This document shows, piece after piece, positions 1 through 8,633 of a stretch of 64,000 nucleotides of DNA; the first letter of the stretch is position 1, and every line of letters starts with the position of its first letter. The translations under genes and the position numbers were made by a program. The notes under the pieces are model-generated. The model was not told the DNA's origin and did not search any database. It worked only from the letters and a program-made list of their open reading frames with translations. This DNA is from JACVRX01 sp963831385 (GTDB lineage: Bacteria > Actinomycetota > Actinomycetes > Jiangellales > Jiangellaceae): the NCBI GenBank assembly GCA_963831385.1, contig CAWHPW010000010.1:1-64000 (forward strand), written 5' to 3'.

Positions 1-46
1 CGCGTAGGGAGGCCGAAGACCTCCACCACAGAGAAGGAGGAGACCA

Positions 47-1267
47 ATGACCGACGTTGACATGAAGGGCACGGGGACCGGTGACGGCACGATCCGTCCT
101 TTCCAGATCGATGTCCCGCAGGAGGCGGTGGACGACATGCGTCGCCGGCTCGCAGCGACGCGTTGGCCGGATCGAGAGACGGTCTCGGACGACTCGCAGG
201 GCGTCCCGCTCGCGACAATGCAGGCGCTTGCACGGTATTGGGGGACCGACTACGACTGGCGCAAGTGCGAGGCGCAGCTCAACGCCCTCCCACACTTCAT
301 GACGGAGATCGATGGGCTGGACATTCATTTCATTCACGTCCGCTCGCAGCATGAGGACGCGCTGCCCCTGATCGTCACGCACGGGTGGCCCGGCTCGATC
401 ATTGAACAGCTGAAGATCATCGAACCCCTCACCAATCCGACGGCACACGGCGCGAGCGCGGAGGACGCGTTCCATCTCGTCATCCCGTCTCTGCCGGGCC
501 ACGGGTTCTCCGCCCAGCCGACCACCACCGGCTGGGATCCGTCCCGCGTCGCACGTGCCTGGGTCGTGCTGATGACGCGCCTCGGCTACACCCGGTTTGT
601 GGCGCAGGGCGGCGACTGGGGTGCGGCCGTCACCCAGCAGATGGGTGAACAGGCCGCTCCGGAGCTGCTCGGTATCCACTCCAACATGCCCGGCACCGCG
701 CCACCCGAGGTGAACGGCTATCTGCGCGGCGAGCCGCCACCACCCGGTCTGTCGGACGAGGAGCGACGCGCCTACGACCAGTTGAGCGCCTTCTATGCGA
801 AGCACGTCGCCTACGCCCAGATCATGGCGACGCGCCCGCAAACGCTGTACGGCCTGGCCGACTCACCCATTGATCTCGCGGCGTTCGCGATCGACCACGG
901 CGACGGCACTGGCCAGCCCGGGCTCATCGCGCAGATCCTGAATGGACGCCTGCCCGGCGACCTCGCCCGAGACGACATCCTCGACAACATCACGCTCTAC
1001 TGGCTCACCAACACCGGGGTCTCAGCGGCCCGCCTCTACTGGGAGAACAAGGCGGCCTTCTTCGACGCCAAGGACATTTCCATCCCGTTCGCCATCAGCG
1101 TCTTCCCCGACGAGCTGTATCAAGCGCCGAGGAGCTGGGCCGAGCGCGCATATCCGCACAACCTCATCCACTACAACAGGCTCGACCGAGGTGGCCATTT
1201 CGCCGCCTGGGAACAGCCGGAGCTGTTCTCGTCAGAGCTGCGTGCGGCGTTCAAGTCGCTGCGCTGA
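47..1267 (+). CDS. Epoxide hydrolase (EHN-type alpha/beta hydrolase)
   Basis: 406 aa, close to the usual length for microsomal-type epoxide hydrolases. The N-terminal ~100 residues fit the EHN domain (IRPFQIDVP, TRWPDRET, then DYDWRKCEAQLN and a GLDIHFIHVRS strand). The alpha/beta-hydrolase core has the oxyanion motif HGWPGS (residues 112-117), the nucleophile motif GGDWG (Asp190) and a C-terminal GGHFAAWEQP with the catalytic His (384). The family opens epoxides to diols through an aspartyl ester. The natural substrate cannot be read from sequence. A strong ribosome site (AAGGAGG) lies 7 bases before ATG 47. It is the first gene of a four-gene plus-strand run of hydrolases and a redoxin, with 11 bases to the next gene. 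Confidence 0.93.
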   Translation: MTDVDMKGTGTGDGTIRPFQIDVPQEAVDDMRRRLAATRWPDRETVSDDSQGVPLATMQALARYWGTDYDWRKCEAQLNALPHFMTEIDGLDIHFIHVRSQHEDALPLIVTHGWPGSIIEQLKIIEPLTNPTAHGASAEDAFHLVIPSLPGHGFSAQPTTTGWDPSRVARAWVVLMTRLGYTRFVAQGGDWGAAVTQQMGEQAAPELLGIHSNMPGTAPPEVNGYLRGEPPPPGLSDEERRAYDQLSAFYAKHVAYAQIMATRPQTLYGLADSPIDLAAFAIDHGDGTGQPGLIAQILNGRLPGDLARDDILDNITLYWLTNTGVSAARLYWENKAAFFDAKDISIPFAISVFPDELYQAPRSWAERAYPHNLIHYNRLDRGGHFAAWEQPELFSSELRAAFKSLR

Positions 1268-1278
1268 AGGAGCCAGGC

Positions 1279-2262
1279 ATGTTCCGGCACCGCAGAGAGC
1301 TCCCGGACGAAGGCGAGCTGCCCGCGTTCGATGGGGCAATCGCTTGGCTCAACTCAGCGCCGCTGAAGCCTGTGGGCCTGCGGGGCCACGTCGTCCTCGT
1401 CAGCTTCGGTACCTACACCTGCATCAACTGGATCCGCTCGCTGCCCTACGTGCGGGCGTGGGCGGACAAGTACGCCCATCAAGGGCTCACGGTCGTCGGC
1501 GTGCAGACGCCCGAGTTCCAGTTCGAAGGCGACTTGGACAACGTGGGCCGCGCCATCAAGGAGATGGACGTCCGCTACCCGGTGGTGGTGGACAACGACT
1601 ACGCCATCTGGCAGGCGTTCAACAACCACTACTGGCCCGCTCTGTACTTCGTCGACTCCCATGGCCGGATCCGGCATCACCAGTTCGGCGAAGGCGACTA
1701 CGAGCAATCCGAGATGGTCCTCCAGATGCTGTTGCGCGAGGCCGGCGCCGACGTCGAACAGGGCCTCGTGCGCATCGAGCCCCTCGGCGTCGAGGGGGCC
1801 TCCGACTGGGCCAGCCTGGGATCGCCGGAGACCTACCTCGGCTACGGCCGCGCCGTAAGCTTTGTCTCGCCCGGCGGCCTCGTACCGGACGAGCGCCACG
1901 TCTACTCGGCGCCCGCCGAGTTGCGCCGCAACCAATGGTCGCTGTCAGGCGACTGGCGGATCGGCCCGGTGCCCGCGCTGCTCAGCGAGCCCGGCGGTTC
2001 CATCTCGTATCAGTTCCACGCTCGTGACTTGCACCTTGTGATGGGCCCTCCGGGGCGCCCACCGGTGCGGTTCAGGGTCCGGCTTGACGGCGAGCCACCC
2101 GGGCCAGCTCGCGGAGTCGACATCGATGAGAACGGCAGTGGCAGCGCCGACTACCAGCGGATGTACCAATTGATCCGCCAGCCGGGGCCTGTCGGCGACC
2201 GGCTGTTCGAGATCGAGTTCCTCGACGCTGGCGTCGAGGCCTTCGTGTTCACGTTCGGATGA
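1279..2262 (+). CDS. DipZ-C-terminus-like thioredoxin-fold protein
   Basis: 327 aa, no signal peptide or membrane segment. Residues ~25-160 are a thioredoxin/redoxin fold resembling the periplasmic domain of DipZ (VVLVSFGTYTCIN, then GVQTPEFQFE, then YFVDSHGRIRHHQFGEG). The active site reads C48-I-N-W51, so the second Cys of the usual CxxC is a Trp. The C-terminal half (~190-327: ETYLGYGRA, RDLHLVMGPPG, FEIEFLD, FVFTFG) matches the carbohydrate-binding-like tail of DipZ. The N-terminal CcdA membrane part of DipZ is absent. One Cys makes disulfide reduction unlikely; a peroxidase-like or binding role is an inference. It sits between an epoxide hydrolase and an alpha/beta hydrolase in one operon. 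Confidence 0.85.
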   Translation: MFRHRRELPDEGELPAFDGAIAWLNSAPLKPVGLRGHVVLVSFGTYTCINWIRSLPYVRAWADKYAHQGLTVVGVQTPEFQFEGDLDNVGRAIKEMDVRYPVVVDNDYAIWQAFNNHYWPALYFVDSHGRIRHHQFGEGDYEQSEMVLQMLLREAGADVEQGLVRIEPLGVEGASDWASLGSPETYLGYGRAVSFVSPGGLVPDERHVYSAPAELRRNQWSLSGDWRIGPVPALLSEPGGSISYQFHARDLHLVMGPPGRPPVRFRVRLDGEPPGPARGVDIDENGSGSADYQRMYQLIRQPGPVGDRLFEIEFLDAGVEAFVFTFG

Positions 2263-2285
2263 GAGACGACAGAGGAGTACTAGCG

Positions 2286-3014
2286 ATGTCCGAGACCACT
2301 ACCACTTCCCCGCTGACAGTCGTGTTCGTGCATGGCGCCTTCGCCGACAGCTCGAGCTGGGCAGGTGTCATCGAGCGCCTTCACGCCAAAGGCGTCCAGG
2401 TCGTCGCCGCCGCCAACCCGCTCCGCGGAATCTCCGTGGACAGCCCGTACGTCGCCAGCGTGTTCGACCAGATCCCCGGTCCGGTCCTTGCGGTCGGGCA
2501 CTCCTACGGGGGCGCGGTAATCTCCAACGCTGCGTCCGGCGCAAACAATGTGGTGGGGTTGGTGTTCGTCGCCGCATTCGTGCCGGACGAGGGCGAGCGA
2601 CTGGGCGAGGTGGAAGCGGCGTCCAAGGACAGCGTCCTCAATGCGGCGTTGGTACCACACCAGTACCCGACTGCAAGCGGTCCGGCGACGGAGCTCTCGA
2701 TCGACCCGGCGAAGGCCCGCGACGCGTTCGCGGGCGACCTGTCCGACGAGCAGGCGGCGGTGATCGGCACCGTCCAACGGCCCGTGGCGGAGCTCGCGTT
2801 CTCGGAGCCGTCCGGTCCGCCGGCATGGAAGACGCTGCCGTCCTGGGCGGTCGTGGCCACCAGCGACCGTGCCGCCGGCACCGATGTCGTCCGTGCCCAC
2901 GCCGAACGGGCCGGCGCCCAGATCACAGAGGTCAACGGCTCGCACGTGATCATGATCTCGCAGCCCCAAGTCGTCGCCGACGTTATCCAGTCGGCGATCG
3001 CCAAGGTCGGCTGA
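2286..3014 (+). CDS. Alpha/beta hydrolase (serine nucleophile)
   Basis: 242 aa. Oxyanion HG at residues 16-17 (FVHGAF), nucleophile elbow GHSYGG with Ser73, and a C-terminal NGSHVIMISQP carrying the likely catalytic His. It resembles the small alpha/beta hydrolases of the esterase/salicylate-esterase type. An in-frame start exists at 2259, but ATG 2286 is preferred because AGGAG at 2271-2275 precedes it and the hydrolase fold begins immediately after. It is third in the operon and is followed after one base by another alpha/beta hydrolase. Substrate unknown. Confidence 0.9.
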   Translation: MSETTTTSPLTVVFVHGAFADSSSWAGVIERLHAKGVQVVAAANPLRGISVDSPYVASVFDQIPGPVLAVGHSYGGAVISNAASGANNVVGLVFVAAFVPDEGERLGEVEAASKDSVLNAALVPHQYPTASGPATELSIDPAKARDAFAGDLSDEQAAVIGTVQRPVAELAFSEPSGPPAWKTLPSWAVVATSDRAAGTDVVRAHAERAGAQITEVNGSHVIMISQPQVVADVIQSAIAKVG

Positions 3015-3015
3015 G

Positions 3016-3931
3016 ATGAACGCGACGTCGTTCGGACCGGTGCAGCAGATCGACGCCGGTCCGCTGAACGTCGGCTACGTGGACGTCGGGCCGCCCAACG
3101 GACAGCCCGTCGTGCTCCTGCACGGCTGGCCCTACGACATCCACAGCTATATCGACGTCGCCCCCGCGCTCGCGGATGCCGGATACCAGGTGGTGGTGCC
3201 GTTCCTCCGGGGCTTCGGCACCACCCGCTTCCTCTCCGATGACACGGTGCGCAATGGCCAACAGTCCGCCTTGGCCGTCGACGTCGTCGATCTGATGGAC
3301 GCCCTGGGCATCGAGTCAGCGATCATCGCCGGATTCGACTGGGGGGCACGATCGGCCAACGTCGTCGCGGCCCTGTGGCCTCAGCGGTGCAAGGCCATGG
3401 TGTCGGTGAGCGGCTACCTGATCGGCAATCCAGAAGTAAACAAGACTCCGTTGCCACCATCGGCCGAGCTCTCGTGGTGGTACCAGTTCTACTTCGCCAC
3501 GGATCGGGGTCGGGCTGGCTACGACCATTACCGCCACGACTTCGCCAAGCTCATCTGGCACACCGCGTCACCGAAGTGGAACTTCGACGAAGAGACCTTC
3601 GAACGCAGCGCGGCGTGCTTCGACAACGCCGACCACGTCGACATCGTGATCCACAACTACCGGTGGCGGCTCGGGCCTGGCGCCAGGCGAGTCGCAGTAC
3701 GACGACCTGGAGAAGCAACTCGCTATGAGTCCGGTCATCACGGTGCCCACAATCACCCTCGAAGGTGACGCCAACGCTGCGCCCCACCCGGACCCAAGCG
3801 CCTACGCGACGAAGTTCTCGGGCCAGTACACGCACCGGACCATCCCCGGCGGCGTCGGACACAACCTGCCCCAAGAAGCGCCCGAGCGGTTCGTCGAAGC
3901 CGTGATCGAAGTCGACGGTTTCTCGTCGTGA
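3016..3931 (+). pseudogene. Alpha/beta hydrolase (haloalkane dehalogenase/epoxide hydrolase-like), frameshifted
   Basis: The first frame carries HGWP (residues 36-39) and the Asp nucleophile elbow GFDWGA (Asp108), typical of haloalkane dehalogenases and epoxide hydrolases. After HNYRWRLG the frame runs into unrelated sequence. The homologous continuation (LAPGESQYDDLEKQL, then VPTITLEGD and GGVGHNLPQEAPERF with the catalytic His) is in the +1 frame and ends at 3931. Removing one G from the GGG at 3673-3675 restores one reading frame of about 304 codons, so a single-base insertion is the simplest explanation, either a mutation or a sequencing error. It is the last gene of the 0-4 kb operon. 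Confidence 0.82.
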
Positions 3932-4057
3932 CCACCAGTCGTGGAGACCGCTGGCCGAATCGCCGATACACCATCGGGGTAGCCCTTACTGTCCGCGGGC
4001 CACGTGATCATTAGACAGCTCACATCACACGCTCAGCGGCAGACGAGTGCGTTCAGC

Positions 4058-4345
4058 TCACTTGGCTTCGACCAGGGATTTCAGTGTGGCGAGATCCTTT
4101 GCAACGGCATCGGCGTCGCGCTGGAAGTCCGCATCGGTCACCTCAGGACGTTGGCGGATGGTGAAGACCACCTCGCAGCCATCACCGTCTTTGATGACCC
4201 GTAGCGGGTTATAGACCGTCTCCCCGGAGGGAAGCGTGACGTCGTGATCCAGCACGCCGAAGTCGTTGCGCGGCGCGAACGTTATCGTGACGCGCCCCAT
4301 CGGGGACTCCGTGAACCAATGCTCCCCGTCATGCTCAACCGTGGA
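4058..4345 (-). pseudogene. SRPBCC-family protein, C-terminal fragment
   Basis: The last ~90 residues look like the C-terminal part of an SRPBCC (START-like, polyketide cyclase/AHSA1-type) protein: GRVTITFAPRNDFGVLDHDVTLP, VYNPLRVIKDGDGCEVVFTIRQRP, then a long C-terminal helix ending at 4058. The open frame continues upstream to 4828, but that part is read through the IS3 end and is not coding. The N-terminal half of the fold is missing, so the gene appears truncated, probably by the adjacent IS insertion. The exact upstream limit is approximate. Confidence 0.6.
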
Positions 4346-4839
4346 GCCTGTGAACCGTCCTGGGTTTGGTGGGGACTCCGATCGGTGAGGATGTGGGGTC
4401 GTGCCAGGAGTGAGGTTCACGGCTTTGCAGAAGGCGCAGGCGGTGCGGATGGTCGTGGAGGCGACGCCGCAGCATGGGTCGGAGTGGGCGGCGATCGGAG
4501 CCTGACCCGGTCTTGCGGACACGGGTGGTGTGGTGATCATGCCGCGGGTTCGGTGGTGATGGGAAGTCGTTGATGGTGTTGCTGCTCGTATGCGACCGGG
4601 GAGAGGTTGCCCAGGGCGGTGTGTCGGCGGCGCGGGTTGTACCAGGCCTCGATCCATTCGAAGATCGCCGAGCCGAGGTCGGCGCAGGTCTGCCAGCGGC
4701 GGGTGTCGAGCAGTTCGCGTTGCAGGGTGGAGAAGAACGACTCGATCATCGAGTTGTCCACCGAGGAGGCGACTCGTCCCATCGAGCCGAGCAATCCAGC
4801 CGCGCGCAGTTGATGCCCGAACACCCAAGAGGTGTATTG

Positions 4840-6290
4840 ACCGGACTCAACCGGTGGATGCAACACCGGCTTGTTGAGCCAAGAGTAGATGTTCGTCGAG
4901 GGCCTCTGCGGGCGTCTTCCAGTCGAGGGTCTTGCGGGGTCTGCTGTTGAGCGTGGTTGCGACGGCCTCGAGGTCCTCGGGACTCCACCGGGAGAGGTTG
5001 GTGCCCTTGGGGAAGTACTGGCGCAGTAGTCCGTTGGTGTTCTCGTTGGTGCCGCGCTGCCAGGGGCTGTGAGGGTCAGCGAAGTAGACCGCGACGCCCG
5101 TGTCGATCTTCAGCTGTGCGTGTTGGGCGAGCTCTTTGCCGCGGTCCCACGTCAGTGAGCGGCGCAACTGCTCGGGCATCGTTGTCATCTGGACGGCGAT
5201 CGCCTCGCGCATTGCCTCGGCGCCGTAGCCGGCCAGCGCGGGGCCGTTCTTCACTCGCGGCTCGACACCCCAACCCTCCATCCGGGGCAGGTGCAGAAGC
5301 ATCGTGAACCTGGCGGTTCGTTCCACCAGGGTGCCGATCGCGGACCGGTCGGTTCCGATGATCAGGTCGCCTTCCCAGTGCCCGGGCACGGCGCGGTCCT
5401 CGATCTCGGCGGGCCGTTCGCTGATCATCACCTCGGGTGTCACGTGGCCGCCCGCGCGTTGCCGCGCGCGGGAGCGGGGAACACGTAGCGCACGGCCGGT
5501 GCGCAAGCAGGCGACCAGTTCGCGCTTCAGCGCGCCGCGGCTCTGAACGTAGAGCGCCTGGTAGATCGCCTCATGCGAGATGCGCATGGACTCATCATCC
5601 GGGAAGTCGATCTCCAGGCGGTGCGAGATCTGCTCCGGGCTCCACGCACTCGCCCAGCGCCGGTCCTGGCGCCGCGGCTTGGTCCGGCCCTTCCACGGCG
5701 CCGTCACCGGCCCCGGCGCCGGCGTCCCATCTGGGCGTCGGACCTGGCCCGAGAGCCGCTCCTGCACGTACTCACGCAGCCGCTCGTTGGCGACGAGCTT
5801 GGCCGTCTTGGGGCGACGTGCGAGCAGCTCCGCCTTCCACTGCGCGACCGACGCCCGATAGTCGAGCTTCCCTCCACGGGTCGCCGCGTTGCGGCGCAAC
5901 TCCCGCGAGATGGTCGAAGGATCCCGGCCGAGCCGGCGGGCGATCTCCCTCACCCCGCCGCCCTGAGCCTTCAACATGGCGATCTCTTCCCGCTCCGGGA
6001 ACGACAGATACCGACCCGTCAGCGGTGCGAGCATGAACGACGGCATGCCGCCACGCTCTCGGAACCAGCGGCTGCCAGCGGCCTGCGACGCGCCGACAGC
6101 GACCGCGGCATCCTCGCTGGTGAGGCCCTTGGCGATCTCGCGCCAGAACAACCGCTCCACGTCGCGCCGAAGCGACGGCGCCCCCGGCGACTTCATCGGC
6201 GACCTGCCCGTCAACTCCTTCATCCACCCCGCTGGCCTGCCCATCCACACCTCCACGATCGAGGTGTTGCGACGACCAGTTGATTCCGCC
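4840..6290 (-). mobile_element. IS30-family insertion sequence inside the IS3 orfB
   Basis: A complete 1,451-bp element. The ends form imperfect inverted repeats: 4843-4867 and the complement of 6263-6287 match at 20 of 25 positions and share GCAACACC at their inner ends. TTG at 4837-4839 and again at 6291-6293 is a 3-bp target duplication, as expected for IS30. Deleting the element plus one TTG rejoins the IS3 orfB codons as ...DRGAQ-YTSWVF..., which fixes the insertion point. It carries one transposase gene. Confidence 0.9.
4847..6244 (-). CDS. IS30-family transposase
   Basis: 465 aa from ATG 6244. Upstream in-frame codons lie outside the inverted repeat, while GGAGG sits 6 bases before 6244. 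The N-terminal helix-turn-helix (LSFPEREEIAMLKAQ, VREIARRLGRDPSTISRELRRN) is the IS30 signature. The DDE catalytic core is visible as HWEGDLIIG, SLTWDRGKEL and the Glu in RGTNENTNGLLRQYFPKGT. The stop codon lies inside the left inverted repeat. The frame is intact, so this copy may be active, which fits its position inside an older, decayed IS3 element. Confidence 0.95.
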   Translation of the reverse strand: MGRPAGWMKELTGRSPMKSPGAPSLRRDVERLFWREIAKGLTSEDAAVAVGASQAAGSRWFRERGGMPSFMLAPLTGRYLSFPEREEIAMLKAQGGGVREIARRLGRDPSTISRELRRNAATRGGKLDYRASVAQWKAELLARRPKTAKLVANERLREYVQERLSGQVRRPDGTPAPGPVTAPWKGRTKPRRQDRRWASAWSPEQISHRLEIDFPDDESMRISHEAIYQALYVQSRGALKRELVACLRTGRALRVPRSRARQRAGGHVTPEVMISERPAEIEDRAVPGHWEGDLIIGTDRSAIGTLVERTARFTMLLHLPRMEGWGVEPRVKNGPALAGYGAEAMREAIAVQMTTMPEQLRRSLTWDRGKELAQHAQLKIDTGVAVYFADPHSPWQRGTNENTNGLLRQYFPKGTNLSRWSPEDLEAVATTLNSRPRKTLDWKTPAEALDEHLLLAQQAGVASTG

Positions 6291-6879
6291 TTGGGCGCCG
6301 CGGTCGGAATGCACCACAGTCCCCGGGGCGGGTCGGCGCCGCCAGGTGGCCATCTGCAGCGCATCGACGACAAGCTCGGCGCGCATGTGGTCAGCGATCG
6401 ACCAGCCCGACGATGCGGCGGCTGAAGACGTCTTCAACCGCGGCGCAAGTAGATCTTGCCGTCGCCGGTTGGGTGCTCGGTGATGTCGGTACACCACAGC
6501 CGGTCCGGGCCGTCGACGACGAACCGGCGCCGGACCAGGTCGTCGTGGACCGCCGGTGCCGGCCGGTGCCGCCGGTTCTTGCGGCGGTGGCCGATCCCGG
6601 CGATCTGGGCTTGGCGCATCAGCCGGGCGACACGCTTGCGGCCACAGCGGATGCCCAGGCCGAGCCGAAGTTCGGCGTGCACCCGCGGCGAGCCGTAGCA
6701 GCAGCGGGAATCGGTGTGCACATCGAGGATGGTGTTGGTCAGCCAGGCATCGGCCACGTCCCGATCAGACGGCCGGCGGTATCGCCAGTCGTAGTAGCCC
6801 GACCGCGACACCTCGAGCACCCGGCAGGCCACCGCGACGTCGATCCCGTCGGCGGCAAGCTCACGGACCAGCCGGAACC

Positions 6880-7167
6880 CTATTTTGGGAGCACGTTCTC
6901 CCGGGCGAAGTAGGCACTGGCCCGCTTAAGGATCTCGTTCTCCATCTCCAGCAGCCGGGTGCGGCGGCGCAGCTCGACCAACTCCCGCTTCTCGGCGCTG
7001 GACAGGCCCTCCTTGTGGCCTTCGTCAACATCGGCCTGATCCATCCACCGGCGCAGACACGACTCGGAAATGCCCAAATCCCTCGCAATCTGAGCGATCG
7101 ACTGCTCACGACGACGGGCCAGCTCCACGGCCCGGCGACGGAACTCAGGCGGCTTGGCAGCCGGCAT
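6880..7167 (-). CDS. IS3-family transposase OrfA
   Basis: 95 aa, HTH_Tnp_1 type: PPEFRRRAVELARR, QIARDLGISESCLRRWM, then a leucine-rich coiled segment ELRRRTRLLEMENEILKRAS. ATG 7167 is preferred over the in-frame 7206 because AGGAG precedes it and IS OrfA proteins normally start MPAAKPPE-like. The gene ends ...ENVLPK with CTCCCAAAATAG. The A-run just before the stop is a plausible -1 slippage site joining it to orfB (read as KIGFRLVREL), as usual in IS3 elements. Confidence 0.88.
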   Translation of the reverse strand: MPAAKPPEFRRRAVELARRREQSIAQIARDLGISESCLRRWMDQADVDEGHKEGLSSAEKRELVELRRRTRLLEMENEILKRASAYFARENVLPK

Positions 7168-7362
7168 ACTCGGACTCCTCTCCGAGACGATCATCGCCTC
7201 AGCCAAGGTGTCCGCAGAAGCGGGTCAGGCTCCGGTCAGGCTCCGAGCCGGCCGGTTCCCAATGAACCGAGTCCCCAAAGCCAGGGCGATTCACTCGGCC
7301 ACGCCCAGCTCCCACACCGCGACCACCTCCCGACCCGGCAGTCGAGAGCCAGCCGATGATCA

Positions 7363-7453
7363 TGTCAAGGATCAACCGAGTGGGTGTCAACCATCACCCG
7401 AGCAGGTGTCAACACTCAGCCGAACCGGTTCTGTCAAGCATCAACCGAGCTCG
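7363..7453. repeat. Four imperfect direct repeats of ~22 bp
   Basis: Units start at 7363, 7385, 7407 and 7432, each beginning TGTCAA and ending near ATCA(A/C/G)CCGAG. Spacing is 22, 22 and 25 bases. They lie between the IS3 right end and the tRNA-Lys. Clustered subterminal repeats like this are seen at the ends of some IS families (IS21-type transposase-binding arrays), but no matching transposase is present. It could be the remnant of another element. There are no spacers of CRISPR type. Confidence 0.6.
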
Positions 7454-7466
7454 CACATAGATAGGG

Positions 7467-7539
<73 letters not shown>

Positions 7540-7715
7540 AACGACGAATCACCGTAACACCCCTGACGGGACCGGCGAAAATTCTCGGGCCCACCGGTCA
7601 TGTGAGGGATGGCGGCGGCGAGTGGTGGCCGCCTGAACCGTTACTCCGCGTGCCTGACAGGCCTCGGCGAGCATCACTAGGCCCAGGGTGGTGAACGTGA
7701 TCAATGGGAAGGCAG

Positions 7716-8633
7716 TCACCAGGTCCAGACACGACGGCGGGGGCGGGGGTCGAGCGGGCGGGTGGACTCCCAGATCCGGCGCCATTCAGCGCCGCCGGTA
7801 GCGGCCGCCTGGCCGGGCAGCGCCAGGGAGCCGTCGGCGTCGGCCCGCAGCGCTCCGTACCAGCCAAGCTCCTCCTCGGCGGCAAGGCGGGAGACGGCAC
7901 GCATCATCCGCATGCGCAACTCGCGGAATCCCTCGCCCTCCGCTGGGTAGAGCGGGCGACCGTAGCGGACGCTGACTCGCGGCCGCCCGGGTACCGGCCA
8001 GTTCCGCCCCCGCGGCATGGCGGCGTAGGCACCGCGGAGCGCGACCGGCACCACGGGGACGCCCTTGGACACGCAGAGCTGAGCTGTCCCCGGTTTGAAC
8101 GCACTCATCCAGCCGTCCTCCGACCGGGTCCCTTCGGGAAACAGCAGCAGGTTCCAGCCGTCGTCCAGCAACTCCAGGGCCAGCGACCGCAGCCGGCGGG
8201 AGCCGTGCCGCTCCACCGGGAACGCGTTGAAGAACAGCACGGTCGCGGCCGCCCGCACCCGGGCGTCGAAGAAGTAGTCCGCAGCAGCGCCGACGGCCAG
8301 CCGGTCGGCGAACCGGCGGGGGAGAGAGGAGACGATGAGCGGCGCATCGAGATGGCTGGAGTGGTTCGCCACGAATACGGCGGGCCCACGCAGGTTGTCC
8401 AGGTACTCGATGCCCTCGACCACGGGCCGGGTCTGGCTCCAGGTCACCGGTTTCAACAGCCTGCGCTGCAGGCCGCTGCGCACCATCACCGCTACCCGCG
8501 AGCGGGCCCAGGCCGTCGGGAACTCGCGCTCCTCCTCCTCCAGCACCCACGGGTCGGCCGTCCGCGGGACGGTGGATCGCCCCCGCCAATCACGGCCGTG
8601 ACGCAGTAGCCGGATCTCCTCGCGAACCCTCAT
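7716..8633 (-). CDS. PlsC-family lysophospholipid acyltransferase
   Basis: 305 aa. Acyltransferase motif I NHSSHLDAP (NHxxxxD, about residues 99-107) and motif III LLLFPEGTRSEDG are present, with FNAFPVERHGSRRL as motif II. The family moves an acyl group from CoA or ACP to a lysophospholipid or glycerol phosphate at the membrane. A short hydrophobic stretch precedes motif I; no clear signal peptide. Its ATG overlaps the stop of the DUF2088 gene (TGATG at 8635-8631). It is the last gene of a five-gene operon with a diiron enzyme, an acyl reductase-HAD fusion and a dehydrogenase, pointing to assembly of a modified lipid. Confidence 0.9.
   Translation of the reverse strand: MRVREEIRLLRHGRDWRGRSTVPRTADPWVLEEEEREFPTAWARSRVAVMVRSGLQRRLLKPVTWSQTRPVVEGIEYLDNLRGPAVFVANHSSHLDAPLIVSSLPRRFADRLAVGAAADYFFDARVRAAATVLFFNAFPVERHGSRRLRSLALELLDDGWNLLLFPEGTRSEDGWMSAFKPGTAQLCVSKGVPVVPVALRGAYAAMPRGRNWPVPGRPRVSVRYGRPLYPAEGEGFRELRMRMMRAVSRLAAEEELGWYGALRADADGSLALPGQAAATGGAEWRRIWESTRPLDPRPRRRVWTW

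Larger units (their letters stand above)
4537..6880 (-). pseudogene. IS3-family transposase OrfB, broken by IS30 and frameshifts
   Basis: OrfB starts by slippage out of orfA and runs through the HTH_21 region (VLEVSRSGYYDWR, YGSPRVHAEL) into the rve catalytic domain. The first catalytic Asp is in WCTDITEH (about 6478), the second in VVHSDRG (about 6300), and the Glu in NSMIESFFSTLQRE (about 4740), followed by AWYNPRRRHTALG. Two +1 shifts break it: an extra C near 6443 and an extra G in the GGG near 6410. Removing them gives the usual YLAAVEDVFSRRIVGWS. The IS30 element at 4840-6290 splits it between DRGAQ and YTSW. It is not functional as read. Confidence 0.85.
4497..7233 (-). mobile_element. 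IS3-family insertion sequence, interrupted by an IS30-family element
   Basis: Terminal inverted repeats are at 4497-4522 and 7208-7233: both ends read inward GGAGCCTGACCCG followed, after a few mismatches, by TGCGGACAC. Between them, on the minus strand, lie orfA and orfB of an IS3-family transposase. Without the inserted IS30 element and its 3-bp duplication the element is about 1.28 kb, the normal size for the family. The boundary could instead be the inner TGACCCG at 4503/7227, because GGAGCC is also repeated just outside the right end. No target duplication could be established. Confidence 0.8.

Noticed and set aside
7363..7453. CRISPR array
   Set aside because: Units are adjacent with no unique spacers of 25-40 bases, are only four in number and diverge from each other; no cas genes in the window.
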